Source: Branchiostoma belcheri
Taxonomy: Eukaryota; Chordata; Leptocardii; Amphioxiformes; Branchiostomatidae
DNA: 64,000 bases
Direction of reading: 5' to 3'
NCBI RefSeq assembly: GCF_001625305.1
Contig: NW_017803379.1
Coordinates: 797,601-861,600, forward strand
The position numbers and the translations under genes were made by a program. Position 1 is the first letter of the stretch, and each line of letters opens with the position of its first letter. Below, one piece after another: positions 46,301-58,800 of this stretch. Under the pieces are notes generated by a model. The model saw only the letters and a program-made list of their open reading frames with translations, had not been told where the DNA came from and did not search any database.

Positions 46301-49300
46301 ATTAATATTGACGATATTCATATAAACAATCATGGTGTGTTTAATCTCAGAGCAGTGCAAGAACATATCCAGGGGAAAATGTTGCAGATTAATCCCTTTC
46401 TTATGTGGATCATTAGGTTTATACTGCAACTTTGATAATTAACAAAATAAATCATACTATTTCCTGCTGAGTGAATATTCCACTTTTCTACTTTTCTGCT
46501 TATTTTGAATTTTTTCAGATACATGTAGATGCTCTATTATCAAATAGAGATTCTTGAAGTTCTCTGTTCCAACCAAAATGCAAAAAAAACATACAAGTCC
46601 AGTCTGAGATATACACAGACATTAAAGAATAACATTTATTACATAAGCCATATATAGATATTTTGGGTCAATGTTTAGCTGTGACTCTTTTCTGAACATA
46701 ACAACTTCAGCTCATTTACATGTCCTTGTGGCAAAATGCACATCTTTATCACAAAGTGCATAGAAGGCAAATGTGATGTTAAGATAGGGGTTAGCTCAAT
46801 TGGCACAGTTCATTTCAGTGCACTGTCAGCAGCCATCTTGTGAATTGATGCGTGTTATGATAAAGCATGGGTGCCTTACAGCATCATTACCATACTGTAT
46901 GCATCAAAGGAACCATTTTTGGCACAGAACAACTGAATACAAAGATAAACCTTATCTTGCTGGACACAGTATGCTCAATGCCTACAGTAGTTATCATCAC
47001 ATATAGGTGTGGAACATTAAACATAGGTCCCAAGTTAACAATACATTATCCTTCCTAAGGTGGGTGGTTGAAAGAGAGTATGATTGGGGGCAAGCAAACC
47101 CCACATGAGCCCACACAGATGTAACTGACACCATTCAAGTCCTTATACAATGGTGGGCTTGAATGTGGTGGGTTTAGATGCAGTTCTCTCAAAATTCAAG
47201 AATTGTACTATTTACCGTGGTCAAGGTCATTGATGGCAATATTCCGTTGAATCTGCTAATTACCAAATAAATAAAAAGAACAAAATAAGAGGTACTCATG
47301 CTAGCTTTAACTAAACAAGGACAGCCACACCCTAAAAGCAAGAGTGGGATGCTATCACATCACAGATTATGTATGCAGAATAACTCAGTTGAGGTCTGTA
47401 TACAAATGAACTATAAAAGCCAGTCTTTGTGAGTCAATTGAAGGGATATATTAAAACAAATGAAAATAACGTCATATGGAATCTCTACAATCCATTTGAG
47501 GAAACAACTACCCTTACACATAATAGGAAAGACCTACCCACTCCCACAACTGTTACAATCCTACAGAATTATTGGAAAATGCACTGCGACGAAATGTCAA
47601 GCAAGCTACTGGGTGGGGCCAGAACCATTAGCCATAAAAAATGTTTCCTACACAAATCGTCGTTCTCCTTTTACATAATTTGCCCAAATGAGCCATTCAT
47701 CTGCAAATATTTTCTTACTCGATTATCACAATAGAAGATATTTCTGTTTCTATTTTATTTATTTTCACAAATGAATCCTTACGTGGAGTACGTATTCACT
47801 GGTTATGACGTTAATGCCCTGAAGACCTATAGATGCATAGGGCATGAAACAGTCTCAAATTGCACGACCCTGCTACTGATTTATTATCGTCATTAATGAT
47901 TCCACATTATTTATCGTCTTCCTATGTTGGAAGCTGGATTCATAATAAATCAACATAGCCCTTTTGCCTTAGTGACCTCAATGGAAACAAAAGCCTATTT
48001 GTCACAAAACTTAAAGGTTACAATCTACATATACTTTGAGGTCTGCCAAAAATATGGACTTGATTCTAAAGGAAACCTGTGCATGGATATTGTTAATCAC
48101 ATTACTAATGAAGAGTTTTAAAATATTTTGTTAAGCCTGTTTATAATACACATTTTCCTGCAGTTTTGACACACCCAAAGTACGCAGTGAGGGAAGGACC
48201 TTATTTCTATGCATCAAGACCTGTTTTTGAATCTCATCAGATGTTTCTTGCCTAAATCGAATTGTTGTTACCATTACAATCACTTAAAGTCTAGTCTGCC
48301 AAGATTTGTTTGCCTTATAGAATGTAATTTCAAGGAGATGAGAAGATCTTAACATATATGGATATGATAAAATCCTATGATATCATTGTGGTTAATATGA
48401 CCAAGGAGCCCTAAATAGGAAGGATCACATTTCTGTTATCCTTAATTACAGAAGACATTATCTATATCAATATCACACAGCCATGTATATTCTCTATTGA
48501 ATACAGACCTCTAATATGAAATGAAATGACATGATAAGAACTGGGTGTCCCTTCGTGTCCTATGTGTGCTACAAGTTTGAAATAACCATCCCTGCTTCCT
48601 ATGATGATAGGATCTCAGCGGAAGTATGGGGCAAGGGCAAGTATCATTCAGCATGCTTCATTATCTTTCATCCCTTCCACTGAGGTCCCCTGGGGCCTCT
48701 GATGATTGGACGTTGGCACTGCCGTGATTTGGGAGAGGTCACTTTGCCAGCTGAACTCCCCACTGGTGACAACATCTGAACCCAGCTGCAAACTAAATGA
48801 TTATTATTCCTGTCTGTATATCCACCCCTGAAAATTGTTACCCATATATTGTAACTGTAATGGTAATTTTTAGTATTGCAATAGTTACGTACACAGGGAC
48901 AAGATTTGCAAAACAGTCACGAAGTGAAATCGTGAAAATCAGGTAATGAAATATTCTCACATCAAGCTGTCAAAGATGATTTGATGTTTGAGTTGGAATA
49001 ATGGATGACTGTTAATGCACTTTCCCCCTGTGACAGTGGACTATGCATGAAGTCCATGTGTTTATGTGCGAGCAAATAAAATCTGTTACGAATCGTGTGC
49101 CAAAAAGGTGTAATTACAGTGACATTCACAGGTAATTTGAGCCAGCCTATTGAAAAGCCACCTCTGCTGGTGATGTAGGGACTGGCTAATTAAGATAGAT
49201 GAGTGGTGGAAAACATAGATGGTTAGGAATATAATATGAAATGCCCACCTTTGGCCAGTGTTCTGGTGAATTCCCTGTTTTCGATGATGTATTCCAGGCC

Positions 49301-49639
49301 TGTGCGGGAGTTCATCACCGCGCGAACACACCCGACACACTCCAGTTGGATGTAAGCGTTGGTAAAGCTGGAGAAGCCACGGTCGGACAGACGATCCAGA
49401 CATTCAAACAAAACGCCCAGCCCATCCAGCTGCAGGAAGTCCTGCATCCACTCCGCGTCGCAGTGCTCCAGCTTCTTCTTCAACCCGGAGTAGTTCTGTA
49501 CGGTCGGCGTACGCAGCAGACGGATGCATAGCTCGGGGTCGGCATTCTCCAGGTTGGAGAGGGAATCCCCGGTCGAACCCCCCGTGCTGCTCGGCCGGGG
49601 GCTTCCGGGGGAGGATCCAACGCCGGCGAAACATTTCGG
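29558..49639 (-). CDS. INF2: Inverted formin, INF2-like
   Basis: Formins nucleate and elongate unbranched actin; INF2 can also sever filaments and acts at the ER. Twenty-one exons join with matching phases: 49639-49249, 46227-46112, 43917-43758, 43309-43276, 42263-42125, 41907-40059, 39807-39680, 39083-39022, 38305-38203, 37656-37571, 37147-36976, 36333-36226, 35950-35880, 35729-35609, 35186-35022, 34911-34764, 34476-34380, 33935-33729, 33412-33224, 32300-29965, 29700-29558 (about 2,274 codons; human INF2 has 1,249). Residues 1-340 are the armadillo/FH3 region ([39 protein letters not shown]). FH1 near 865 is broken by 20 N. FH2 spans about 885-1255 ([21 protein letters not shown]). A WH2/DAD-like motif follows near 1290 ([14 protein letters not shown]). 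The start codon must be in an upstream exon I could not identify, since no in-frame ATG precedes the first domain. Confidence 0.93.
29965..32300 (-). CDS. INF2: INF2-like giant C-terminal exon with PPLPDY repeats
   Basis: A single exon of about 780 codons, low in hydrophobics and rich in Ser, Gln, Arg and Pro, so probably disordered. After a short start ([20 protein letters not shown]) it has an Ala/Arg/Lys-rich segment likely to be helical, then four tandem copies of GELPPLPDY-type motifs (DNA 30943-31112), then Gln/Ser/Arg-rich sequence ending [13 protein letters not shown]. Human INF2 has no comparable region. The even coding texture and in-frame splice sites on both sides support a real exon. 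Confidence 0.85.
33224..33412 (-). CDS. INF2: INF2-like Ser-rich exon, duplicate 2
   Basis: 189 nt, phase 2 at both ends. It starts [17 protein letters not shown] and holds [17 protein letters not shown], parallel to the exon at 33729-33935. Many Ser beside basic or acidic residues suggest kinase sites. Confidence 0.85.
33729..33935 (-). CDS. INF2: INF2-like Ser-rich exon, duplicate 1
   Basis: 207 nt, phase 2 at both ends. It starts [17 protein letters not shown] and holds [17 protein letters not shown]. It clearly arose by tandem exon duplication with 33224-33412 and can be skipped or included without changing frame. Confidence 0.85.
34283..34360 (+). repeat. (ACATAC)n microsatellite
   Basis: About thirteen hexamer units. 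On the INF2-like sense strand this is a TGTGTA-type repeat starting about 20 nt after the 5' splice site of the WH2/DAD exon. Confidence 0.95.
34380..34476 (-). CDS. INF2: INF2-like WH2/DAD exon
   Basis: Encodes [20 protein letters not shown] and a basic tail, aligning with the human INF2 motif IDALLADIRKGFQLRK. In INF2 this segment binds actin monomers and also the N-terminal DID for autoinhibition, so this gene probably keeps both activities. Confidence 0.88.
40210..40229. other. Assembly gap inside the FH1 region
   Basis: 20 N within the Pro-rich FH1-coding stretch of the exon 40059-41907. The frame happens to stay open, but the true number of poly-Pro tracts is unknown. Confidence 0.95.
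42434..43081. mobile_element. TA-flanked MITE in an INF2-like intron
   Basis: 648 bp bounded by CCTCCATGA and TCATGGAGG, each next to TA, the duplication typical of Tc1/mariner-type elements. Inside it shares CTGTCCGTCCGTCTG, CCCCCTAG and TGCATAATTAATG-type patches with the four copies in the lectin-gene introns, so it is a diverged member of the same family. No coding frame. Confidence 0.75.
44000..46111 (-). other. INF2-like intron, possible conserved non-coding stretch
   Basis: Intron between the exons at 46112 and 43917. The part 44400-44780 has high complexity with homeodomain-like ATAATCA/TAAT and SOX-like AACAAT words, resembling enhancer sequence. No gene or repeat is evident. Confidence 0.3.
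46228..49248 (-). other. Long INF2-like intron, nothing recognised
   Basis: Three kilobases between the first two identified exons. It is AT-rich with only short non-coding frames and no named repeat. Confidence 0.5.
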
Positions 49640-49779
49640 CTGCTCAGACGGCAACCGTTAGAAAGCAACACACTTAATTAATCAGGGCTTAGAGACGCCG
49701 TTTCAGACAAACAGCACAAGCAATGGAGCAGCCTTAACGCCATTGTACCGCCCATTGTCTGTATTTACCTGGACTGCAT

Positions 49780-50000
49780 CGCATAAAAAGGTGAGAAACA
49801 CCACAGCCCATATGCGTTGTCCCATCATGCAGCTGCATTAAATATTAATGGCCTTCTGACAAAATGGGGAGATAATCAGGAGAGGGCCTCATGAATTATT
49901 CATGAGCTGCATGCCTGCGGAGATGCATTCACCCACCCGGCACTTCACGCCATTTTGTGTCATCAGACTACCTGACATAACAGCTCTGCCATTAGTAAGC
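49780..50000. promoter_or_regulatory. Candidate conserved enhancer near the INF2-like 5' end
   Basis: A complex block with ATTAAATATTAATGG, GATAATCA and an odd palindrome CTCATGAATTATTCATGAG (49888-49906), which resembles paired POU/homeodomain sites. Enhancer function is inference; conservation was not tested. Confidence 0.3.
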
Positions 50001-52711
50001 AATTCATAACACATCCAATGTCAAACACTGCTGGTACATTGACATAAAGCTCCAAATTGACAGAATGTAGCAATAATGAATTCATTCCTTGTGATATTGT
50101 AGTGACACTGATCAGGGTAGACAAGCCCAAATAATCATTAGGGAAAAGTCATCAATTTCAGGGATAATTGTACTCGCCAAGTGAATTTACCGCATTGTTC
50201 CAAATATGTGGTTACAAAATATTTGTGCTGAAATTGAGCTGAATCATGTTGCTTCCTGTGCCATAGTATTCTATTAATGTGCTCAGATGGCATTATATAA
50301 ACTGGGCTGACATTTAACATTTAAAAAAGTGCTTGGAACATTATTGAACCAAGATGAATGCTGAAATTCCGCAGGTGAATCTAAAATTCTCAATTTCATC
50401 TCATTTTTTTCCCTGTACTCTTGTTGAAAAGCATACACATAAGCAAGACTGTATTTAATGAGTATAATGCCCAATGTCCAAGTAAATATGGAAGCAGTCT
50501 ATCCTTTTATTCAGTGCAATTTTCCCTCATATTTTGCACCATTTTCACTCATCTTGACGGACCGTAAGTTATGGAATGAAAAGGAAAAAGTTCAAGATAT
50601 CATAAATAGTTTTTAGCTATTAGCAGAGAATGATTTAAAAAACTGTTTCTGTTCTAAAAGTTTTAAAACAGGAAAAACACATAGGCTCAATGAAATAGTT
50701 ACCGCCCCCCCCCCCTCCGCCTTTGTCTCCCACTCACAACACATAAGAAAACCGATTCGGTCCGAATAAGCAAACATAAACAATAAAACTAAAACGTTAT
50801 TGTTACCAGCATTTCTTGAGATGAAGTATGAGCGCAAAACAAGCAGTTTTCTGCATTTTCAGACGATCCTTATTGTCGTATTATGTTTAGTTGGAACTTG
50901 AACTGAAACTAGCAGACGATTCAGATCATCGCGTCGCCTTTACCCCTCGTATGTTACGTCAAATGGAGGAAATCAATTAATGTTTCTTAGTCTGATAACT
51001 TGGTTCTGTGTGTGTGTGCTTTTGTCTTCTGTTTGAATATTTTTTTTTTTGTTCTCTACAAAGAAGTTTTTCTGCCGTTTTAAAAGAACCGCCCCGTCTT
51101 TAACGTGAATTCATGTTCAAATGTTGACGTGAATTCATGTTCAGCACCAAGGACAGGTCTGGTGGTGCGAATACCGCGCGCCAGACACAGGTCTGACAGA
51201 ATGTTACACATCGGTACTCGGTGCAGTAAAATTGTTAAATTGTAGGAGATGAATGTTTGTAGATGGAGCTAAAACTTCGTTATAATTCAACACATAACAT
51301 TCAAAGTTTGTGTAAAGTAAGATGCTTCCAACTGGGCAACGACATGATGCGGAAGTACTCGGAACTGCACACATAATTCTGATAACGTGTTCTGCCAACG
51401 TACACGCGTAACGTTACACTGTACTTTGGCCCAATGTTTAATTTCGGCCTAATACTCAAAGTTTGTGCAATGTTCCAGTCACAGTTTCAGTCACAGTTAG
51501 CAGGACAAATGTAAGTCTGAATACGTATCTTGTTGATATCGGCATGGATCATTGTGTATATAATGCACGTCTGTTACAGCTTTGATAAGATAACGTTACA
51601 TAATGCTAAATTAAATGTAAATGCAATGTGCAATTACGATAAATTGATTCACTATTTTTGGCAATATCATTCAGTAATACTTATCACAAAAATCCACACT
51701 ACAAAGGTTTCATTCCTAAGTTATGCAGATATTCTTCACAGTAACATTTGCTTTTACATGGATCAACTCAAACAGCCATAATGTGTAAAGTTCTAATTTC
51801 ACAACTTTCATGGTAAATATGATATTACAATTCTACCCGCAAGTCTCGGGTTTTTTTGACGTCTTTGAAAAGGTGATAGTTATGTCGATCCTTCCGCAAA
51901 TGTGGTAAATGTTCATAAAGAAATTCTTCATACAAAGTTCAAGTGTTCTTCCTATGCATATATTACGCATGACACCATCAAAACATGGCCAATTTCAGTT
52001 AAATCGTTAAAACATAACGCTAGAAATTACATTGTATTTGTAACATGTGATTGTCATGCTTGGATTCAACACCTCTGAAATAATTTTTCACACCTTAAGA
52101 AAATCGTTACTTCAACCACGGCTACTTGAGTACAGTTCTCCAAGTAGTAAAACATGCTTAACAATGAAAAGTGAAAACAGCAATGAAGGAATAGATAAAT
52201 AAATAGATAAATGATTAGCATTCTATTTGTAATTCATTCTGGAGTGTAATATATAAAGCCAAAGTGTGAGAACAAACTCATCCTTTTCCAACCGTTAAAA
52301 TGTACTTTTAATTGCATTCAAATCTTGCCATACTTGGATTAGTAAAAATGTAGTAAAATTGTTCCACTTCATCTTCATTTTACTACCTTGCAATGAACGT
52401 CATCAGTACCTCTTTTGCCTGTTTCCTGGCACCTTGACCAATACAAATTTTGTACCGAAAGGCTGCTTTAGCCAATAGAAGGTTAATCAGGTGGAGCATG
52501 AAACCAATTCGGTTGAACGGAGTAGTACGTGTGACAAGAGTATAATTACAAATAAAGCATTACGACTACAGATCAGTTGTATGATTACGTTTAACTTATT
52601 ACTATCAGAAAATACTGGTCTTTCAAAAAATGCAATAGCCACTGTCGTCCCAAGTCTCTCAGTGCTACATGTATTTGTTGTTATCATAAACATGTACAGG
52701 GTCTTCAATAA

Positions 52712-52739
52712 GGTGACGTACACTCACTATTACGTCACC
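52712..52739. promoter_or_regulatory. Inverted pair of CRE-like motifs
   Basis: GGTGACGTA and TACGTCACC form 9-bp inverted arms around a 10-bp spacer, just after the lectin-gene stop codon on its strand. Each arm fits a CREB/ATF site; it could equally form an RNA hairpin. Confidence 0.3.
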
Positions 52740-52766
52740 CTGTCTTTGATCACTTGTTGGGTTTCT

Positions 52767-52844
52767 TTAGTTTACTCCGGTCACGTGAGCCTTGCACACA
52801 AAGGGATATTTCCTGTCGCATCGGGAGTCGTTCCATTTGCCGCC
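52767..52844 (-). CDS. Last exon of the C-type lectin domain
   Basis: 26 codons including the stop, read after a CAG acceptor: [23 protein letters not shown] supplies two calcium ligands and the two Cys close the lectin fold. Too short to appear as a long frame; it was found by looking for the missing WND motif and joins in phase 0 with 53359-53525. Confidence 0.9.
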   Translation of the reverse strand, partial: GGKWNDSRCDRKYPFVCKAHVTGVN

Positions 52845-55800
52845 CTGCTTGAGGTGGAAAGTGTTACATAATTAAGTGTTACAAAGTTAACTAACGGTTC
52901 CTTCTATTAGTAGCTATTTCCAGAATGACAGTCATCATTTTCCTTACAATTGGAAAAACGTTAATTACTGAGGTATTGTGGACATCTTGATAGACTTACT
53001 GATGTAAGAAAAACAATAGCTTCCTTGTATACACCGACATGAGACAACGTTGAGTTTGAAAAATAAAGTCAGAATTTACTACATGGTGCAGACATAATAT
53101 GTAATTTCCAGTTTGAACAAAGCGCTGTTTTCTTTCACACAGTCAAAACAAACATCTGTGAAACCAAATCACTCCATTTTGGTCATGGTTTATTCATATC
53201 AAATTGTAGTTCAAGTTCGTTCAACACCCTACTTCTGAAGAACGCCTGGGAATCTCCAATACAATACTTGTAGCATTATCAAACACTACATACATTAAAA
53301 GTTAAATAATTTTATTAGCTTCTCCTGTTGCTATAGAAAAGTGGAAAAGAACACAAACCTTATTGTACAGACCACCACAGTCTTCTCCAGTAACCCAGCT
53401 AAACCATGTCATGTAGTTGTCAGGCTGACCAGGGTCCCAGTTGGTGTAGGAAACACGTGTTCCATCAGCCCATTTCATTTTCTTGTGTACATCCGATAGT
53501 CCAACCCAGACCAATGTATTAGGAACTGCAATGAAAGACAAAAAACTGTTAAACCGACAGTTTATAGTTTAGTCATTTGTGTAACCTTTATGACCACGTA
53601 TAGCTTTCATAATTGCATTTTTCCACGAACTTTTTCTATTCGCACGTTCGCATCAGTTTCGGGGTTCCCAGAGAATCTCCGGATGAACCATGTAATCAAA
53701 TCAACATAGTCTTACATCGTGGCCGTTCGTCGTCCTCAGCATGCTGAGGTGAAGCATCTATTCTTCTAGCAGCATGACGCTCTATCTAGTAGCTATGGCC
53801 TTACAAAGATGTACAAAATGTATATTACCAACCTGTGGAGATGAGCGATTTAATGAAGTTGTTCTCTTTCTTGTCGTGGACAGACGCAAGATGTGCACCC
53901 ATTCCTTTACAGATTTTATTCGCTGTATCCCACTTGACTGGTTTTCTCCTGAACATGTAGCAGTAGTCGTTGTATTTCTCCCACCCCGGAGGACACTGTA
54001 GGGCTGAGAGAAACGATGGTACAGTAGGACAAGGACAAAAACTTATAGCTGTTTTTTTTTTCAAGAAATCGGGAAGGATAAATATCAAATGTCATACAAT
54101 GTTCACAGAAATGCAGCTACCCGTATCTAAATATGTCCCACCACAAATTTTGATATCTTTTACGTTGATGAAGGTTAGACATGTAGGTAAACAATATTCA
54201 AAGACAAATCCACCGATCTGCAAATCATCATGATCATACCAACTTAATTTGTAACACCAGGATTTACTCAAAAGTAAAAGAAAAGGAAGTCTTTGTACAA
54301 TTTAAGAATAGGTTTGACTACAAAGAAACTGGTCACTTTGGTCACAGTGCTGTAGAATACAATACAATACAATACAACACGATACCATACCATACCATAC
54401 CATACCATACATGTACCATACCATACCATACCATACCATACCATACCATACAATATAATATGGGAAGCTCACCTTGCTGGCAGTTCTGTCCAGTCCATCC
54501 AGGTGTGCAGGTACATTTGTATCCGCCATCTTTGTTCTTGCAGCATCCATGTTGACAAGGCTTCGTGGTGCATTCATCAATATCTGTGTGGTGAAACAGT
54601 ATTTCAAGTAATGGAACTAATAATGAACCAAGAATTCCGAGATTTCATACCTCCATGAAATATGGGCTTAATATGTAAATGTAAATTTCTTCTTTAATTA
54701 TGCAAATTACCTCTGCATTAACATGATATATGCATCACGATGTATGTTAACTTTTGATTAAGTTACAGATGTCCCAGGTATGACATTCCCATCATTCACC
54801 ATTAAGAAATCATAGAATTTTTGCATAAATTATGCAAATTAGGTCATCATTTGCATAATTAGTATCTGTTGATGTTCTCCCTGCCATAGATCACATACAT
54901 TACATGTATGAAAGTAGTATAATGTAAAACACTGTAATTATAGAATTTCCTCATTAGTTATGCAAATAAAGTCCTCATTTGCATAATTTGCATTTAGTCA
55001 TGTACATCTCTCTCTCAGCTACCTACACACCAAAAATTATGAAAATATGTTGTTCCTATCTGGACTTATTGGCTTTTAAACATTTCGCCAGAAAGTGCCC
55101 TGCAGTTCCAGAACAAGCTGCTAGGGGGACCAAACTCACACCACTTATTCCTGACAGGATAAGCTATCTGTCACCAAAACATCAAGACCATAGCATGTTC
55201 AGGACAAAAGATACAAAAACGGGAAGTTCTGCTGCAGTACCAAGGTCATCCACCAGGAGGCCCATATTTGACCTTGACGTTTGTCTTCCTAAGACTTACC
55301 AACATACCAAATATCATCATAATCCATAAAGGCGTTCTGAAGTTATGCTGACCACAAAGTTGTGGAAACACAGACAGACACACAGACAGACAGACAGACA
55401 TACATACAGACAGACACGCCAAAAACAATACCTCCATTTTTCATGGAGGTAATAATTAAAACCATGCTGTAGCTCAAAGACAGAATGTTTTCATACAATA
55501 CAATACAACACAATACAATACAATACAGTGCAGTACAGTACAATACAATACAATACAATAGGGGAAGCTCACCTTCCTGACAGTTCTGTCCAGTCCATCC
55601 AGGTGAGCAGGTACATTTATATCCGCCATCTTTGTTCTTGCAGCGTCCATGTTGACAAGGCTTCACGGTGCATTCATCAATATCTGTGTGGTGAAACAGT
55701 ATTTCAAGTCATGGAACTAATAATGAACTAATTAAAACCATGCTGTAGCTCAAAGACAGAATGTTTTCATACAATAAAATACAATACAATACAGTACAGT

Positions 55801-58800
55801 ACAGTACAGCACAGTACAGCACAATACAATACAATAAATAAGGGGAAGCTCACCTTGCTGACAGTTCTGTCCAGTCCATCCAGGTGAGCAGGTACATTTG
55901 TATCCGCCATCTTTGTTCTTGCAGCGTCCATGTTGACAAGGCTTCGTGGTGCATTCATCAATATCTGTGTGGTGAAACAGTATTTCAAGTCATGGAACTA
56001 ATAATGAACTAATTAAAACCATGCTGTAGCTCAAAGACAGAATGTTTTCATACAATACAATACAATATAATACAATACAGTACAGTACAGTACAGTACAG
56101 CACAGTACAGCACAATACAATACAATAAATTAGGGGAAGCTCACCTTGCTGGCAGTTCTGTCCAGTCCATCCAGGTGAGCAGGTACATTTGTATCCGCCA
56201 TCTTTGTTCTTGCAGCGTCCATGTTGACAAGGCTTCGTGGTGCATTCATCAATATCTGTGTGGTGAAACAGTATTTCAAGTAATGGAACTAATAACGAAC
56301 CAAGAATTCCGAGATTTCATACCTCCATGAAATATGGGCTTAATATGTAAATGTAAATTTCTTCTTTAATTATGCAAATTACCTCTGCATTAACATGATA
56401 TATGCATCACGATGTATGTTAACTTTTGATTAAGTTACAGATGTCCCAGGTATGACATTCCCATCATTCACCATTAAGAAATCATAGAATTTTTGCATAA
56501 ATTATGCAAATTAGGTCATCATTTGCATAATTAGTATCTGTTGATGTTCTCCCTGCCATAGATTACATACATTACATGTATGAAAGTAGTATAATGTAAA
56601 ACACTGTAATTATAGAATTTCCTCATTAGTTATGCAAATAAAGTCCTCATTTGCATAATTTGCATTTAGTCATATACATCTCTCTCTCAGCTACCTACAC
56701 ACCAAAAATTATGAAAATATGTTGTTCNNNNNNNNNNNNNNNNNNNNNNNNNNNNNNNNNNNNNNNNNNNNNNNNNNNNNNNNNNNNNNNNNNNNNNNNN
56801 NNNNNNNNNNNNNNNNNNNNNNNNNNNNNNNNNNNNNNNNNNNNNNNNNNNNNNNNNNNNNNNNNNNNNNNNNNNNNNNNNNNNNNNNNNNNNNNNNNNN
56901 NNNNNNNNNNNNNNNNNNNNNNNNNNNNNNNNNNNNNNNNNNNNNNNNNNNNNNNNNNNNNNNNNNNNNNNNNNNNNNNNNNNNNNNNNNNNNNNNNNNN
57001 NNNNNNNNNNNNNNNNNNNNNNNNNNNNNNNNNNNNNNNNNNNNNNNNNNNNNNNNNNNNNNNNNNNNNNNNNNNNNNNNNNNNNNNNNNNNNNNNNNNN
57101 NNNNNNNNNNNNNNNNNNNNNNNNNNNNNNNNNNNNNNNNNNNNNNNNNNNNNNNNNNNNNNNNNNNNNNNNNNNNNNNNNNNNNNNNNNNNNNNNNNNN
57201 NNNNNNNNNNNNNNNNNNNNNNNNNNNNNNNNNNNNNNNNNNNNNNNNNNNNNNNNNNNNNNNNNNNNNNNNNNNNNNNNNNNNNNNNNNNNNNNNNNNN
57301 NNNNNNNNNNNNNNNNNNNNNNNNNNNNNNNNNNNNNNNNNNNNNNNNNNNNNNNNNNNNNNNNNNNNNNNNNNNNNNNNNNNNNNNNNNNNNNNNNNNN
57401 NNNNNNNNNNNNNNNNNNNNNNNNNNNNCCTCCATGAAATATGGGCTTAATATGTAAATGTAAATTTCTTCTTTAATTATGCAAATTACCTCTGCATTAA
57501 CATGATATATGCATCACGATGTATGTTAACTTTTGATTAAGTTACAGATGTCCCAGGTATGACATTCCCATCATTCACCATTAAGAAATCATAGAATTTT
57601 TGCATAAATTATGCAAATTAGGTCATCATTTGCATAATTAGTATCTGTTGATGTTCTCCCTGCCATAGATTACATACATTACATGTATGAAAGTAGTATA
57701 ATGTAAAACACTGTAATTATAGAATTTCCTCATTAGTTATGCAAATAAAGTCCTCATTTGCATAATTTGCATTTAGTCATGTACATCTCTCTCTCAGCTA
57801 CCTACACACCAAAAATTATGAAAATATGTTGTTCCTATCTGGACTTATTGGCTTTAACATTTCGCCAGAAAGTGCCCTGCAGTTCCAGAACAAGCTGCTA
57901 GGGGGACCAAACTCACACCACTTATTCCTGACAGGATAAGCTATCTGTCACCAAAACATCAAGACCATAGCATGTTCAGGACAAAAGATACAAAAATGGG
58001 AAGTTCTGCTGCAGTACCAAGGTCATCCACCAGGAGGCCCATATTTGACCTTGACGTTTGTCTTCCTAAGACTTACCAACATACCAAATATCATCATAAT
58101 CCATAAAGGCGTTCTGAAGTTATGCTGACCACAAAGTTGCGGAAACACAGACAGACACACAGACAGACAGACAGACATACATACAGACAGACACGCCAAA
58201 AACAATACCTCCATTTTTCATGGAGGTAATAATTAAAACCATGCTGTAGCTCAGAGACAGAATGTTTTCATACAATACAATACAACACAATACAATACAA
58301 TACAGTGCAGTACAGTACAATACAATACAATACAATAGGGGAAGCTCACCTTCCTGACAGTTCTGTCCAGTCCATCCAGGTGTGCAGGTACATTTATATC
58401 CGCCATCTTTGTTCTCACAGCGTCCATGTTGACAAGGCTTCGTGGTGCATTCATCAATATCTGTGTGGTGAAACAGTATTTCAAGTCATGGAACTAATAA
58501 TGAACTAATTAAAACCATGCTGTAGCTCAAAGACAGAATGTTTTCATACAATACAATACAATACAATACAATACAGTACAGTACAGTACAGTACAGCACA
58601 GTACAGCACAATACAATACAATTATGGGAAGCTCACCTTGCTGGCAGTTCTGTCCAGTCCATCCAGGCCTAGGTGTGCAGGTACATTTGTATCCGCCATC
58701 TTTGTTCTTGCAGCGTCCATGTTGACAAGGCTTCGTGGTGCATTCATCAATATCTGTGTGGTGAAACAGTATTTCAAGTAATGGAACTAATACGAACCAA

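Larger units (their letters stand above)
49640..52766 (-). other. Region upstream of INF2-like exons and downstream of the lectin gene
   Basis: It should hold the INF2-like start-codon exon and promoter and the 3' UTR of the lectin gene, but I could not fix either. It contains a C-rich tract at 50705-50716, a 17-bp direct repeat (ACGTGAATTCATGTTCA) near 51103 and 51125, and the enhancer-like block at 49780-50000. Confidence 0.4.

Noticed and set aside
54268-54607. Frame coding repeated Trp-Tyr-Gly-Met-Val
   Set aside because: It is the CCATA microsatellite running out of an EGF exon; the real exon ends at the splice donor.
56651-57457. Three long open frames of 240 to 270 residues
   Set aside because: They are open only because they run through 701 N; there is no coding evidence.
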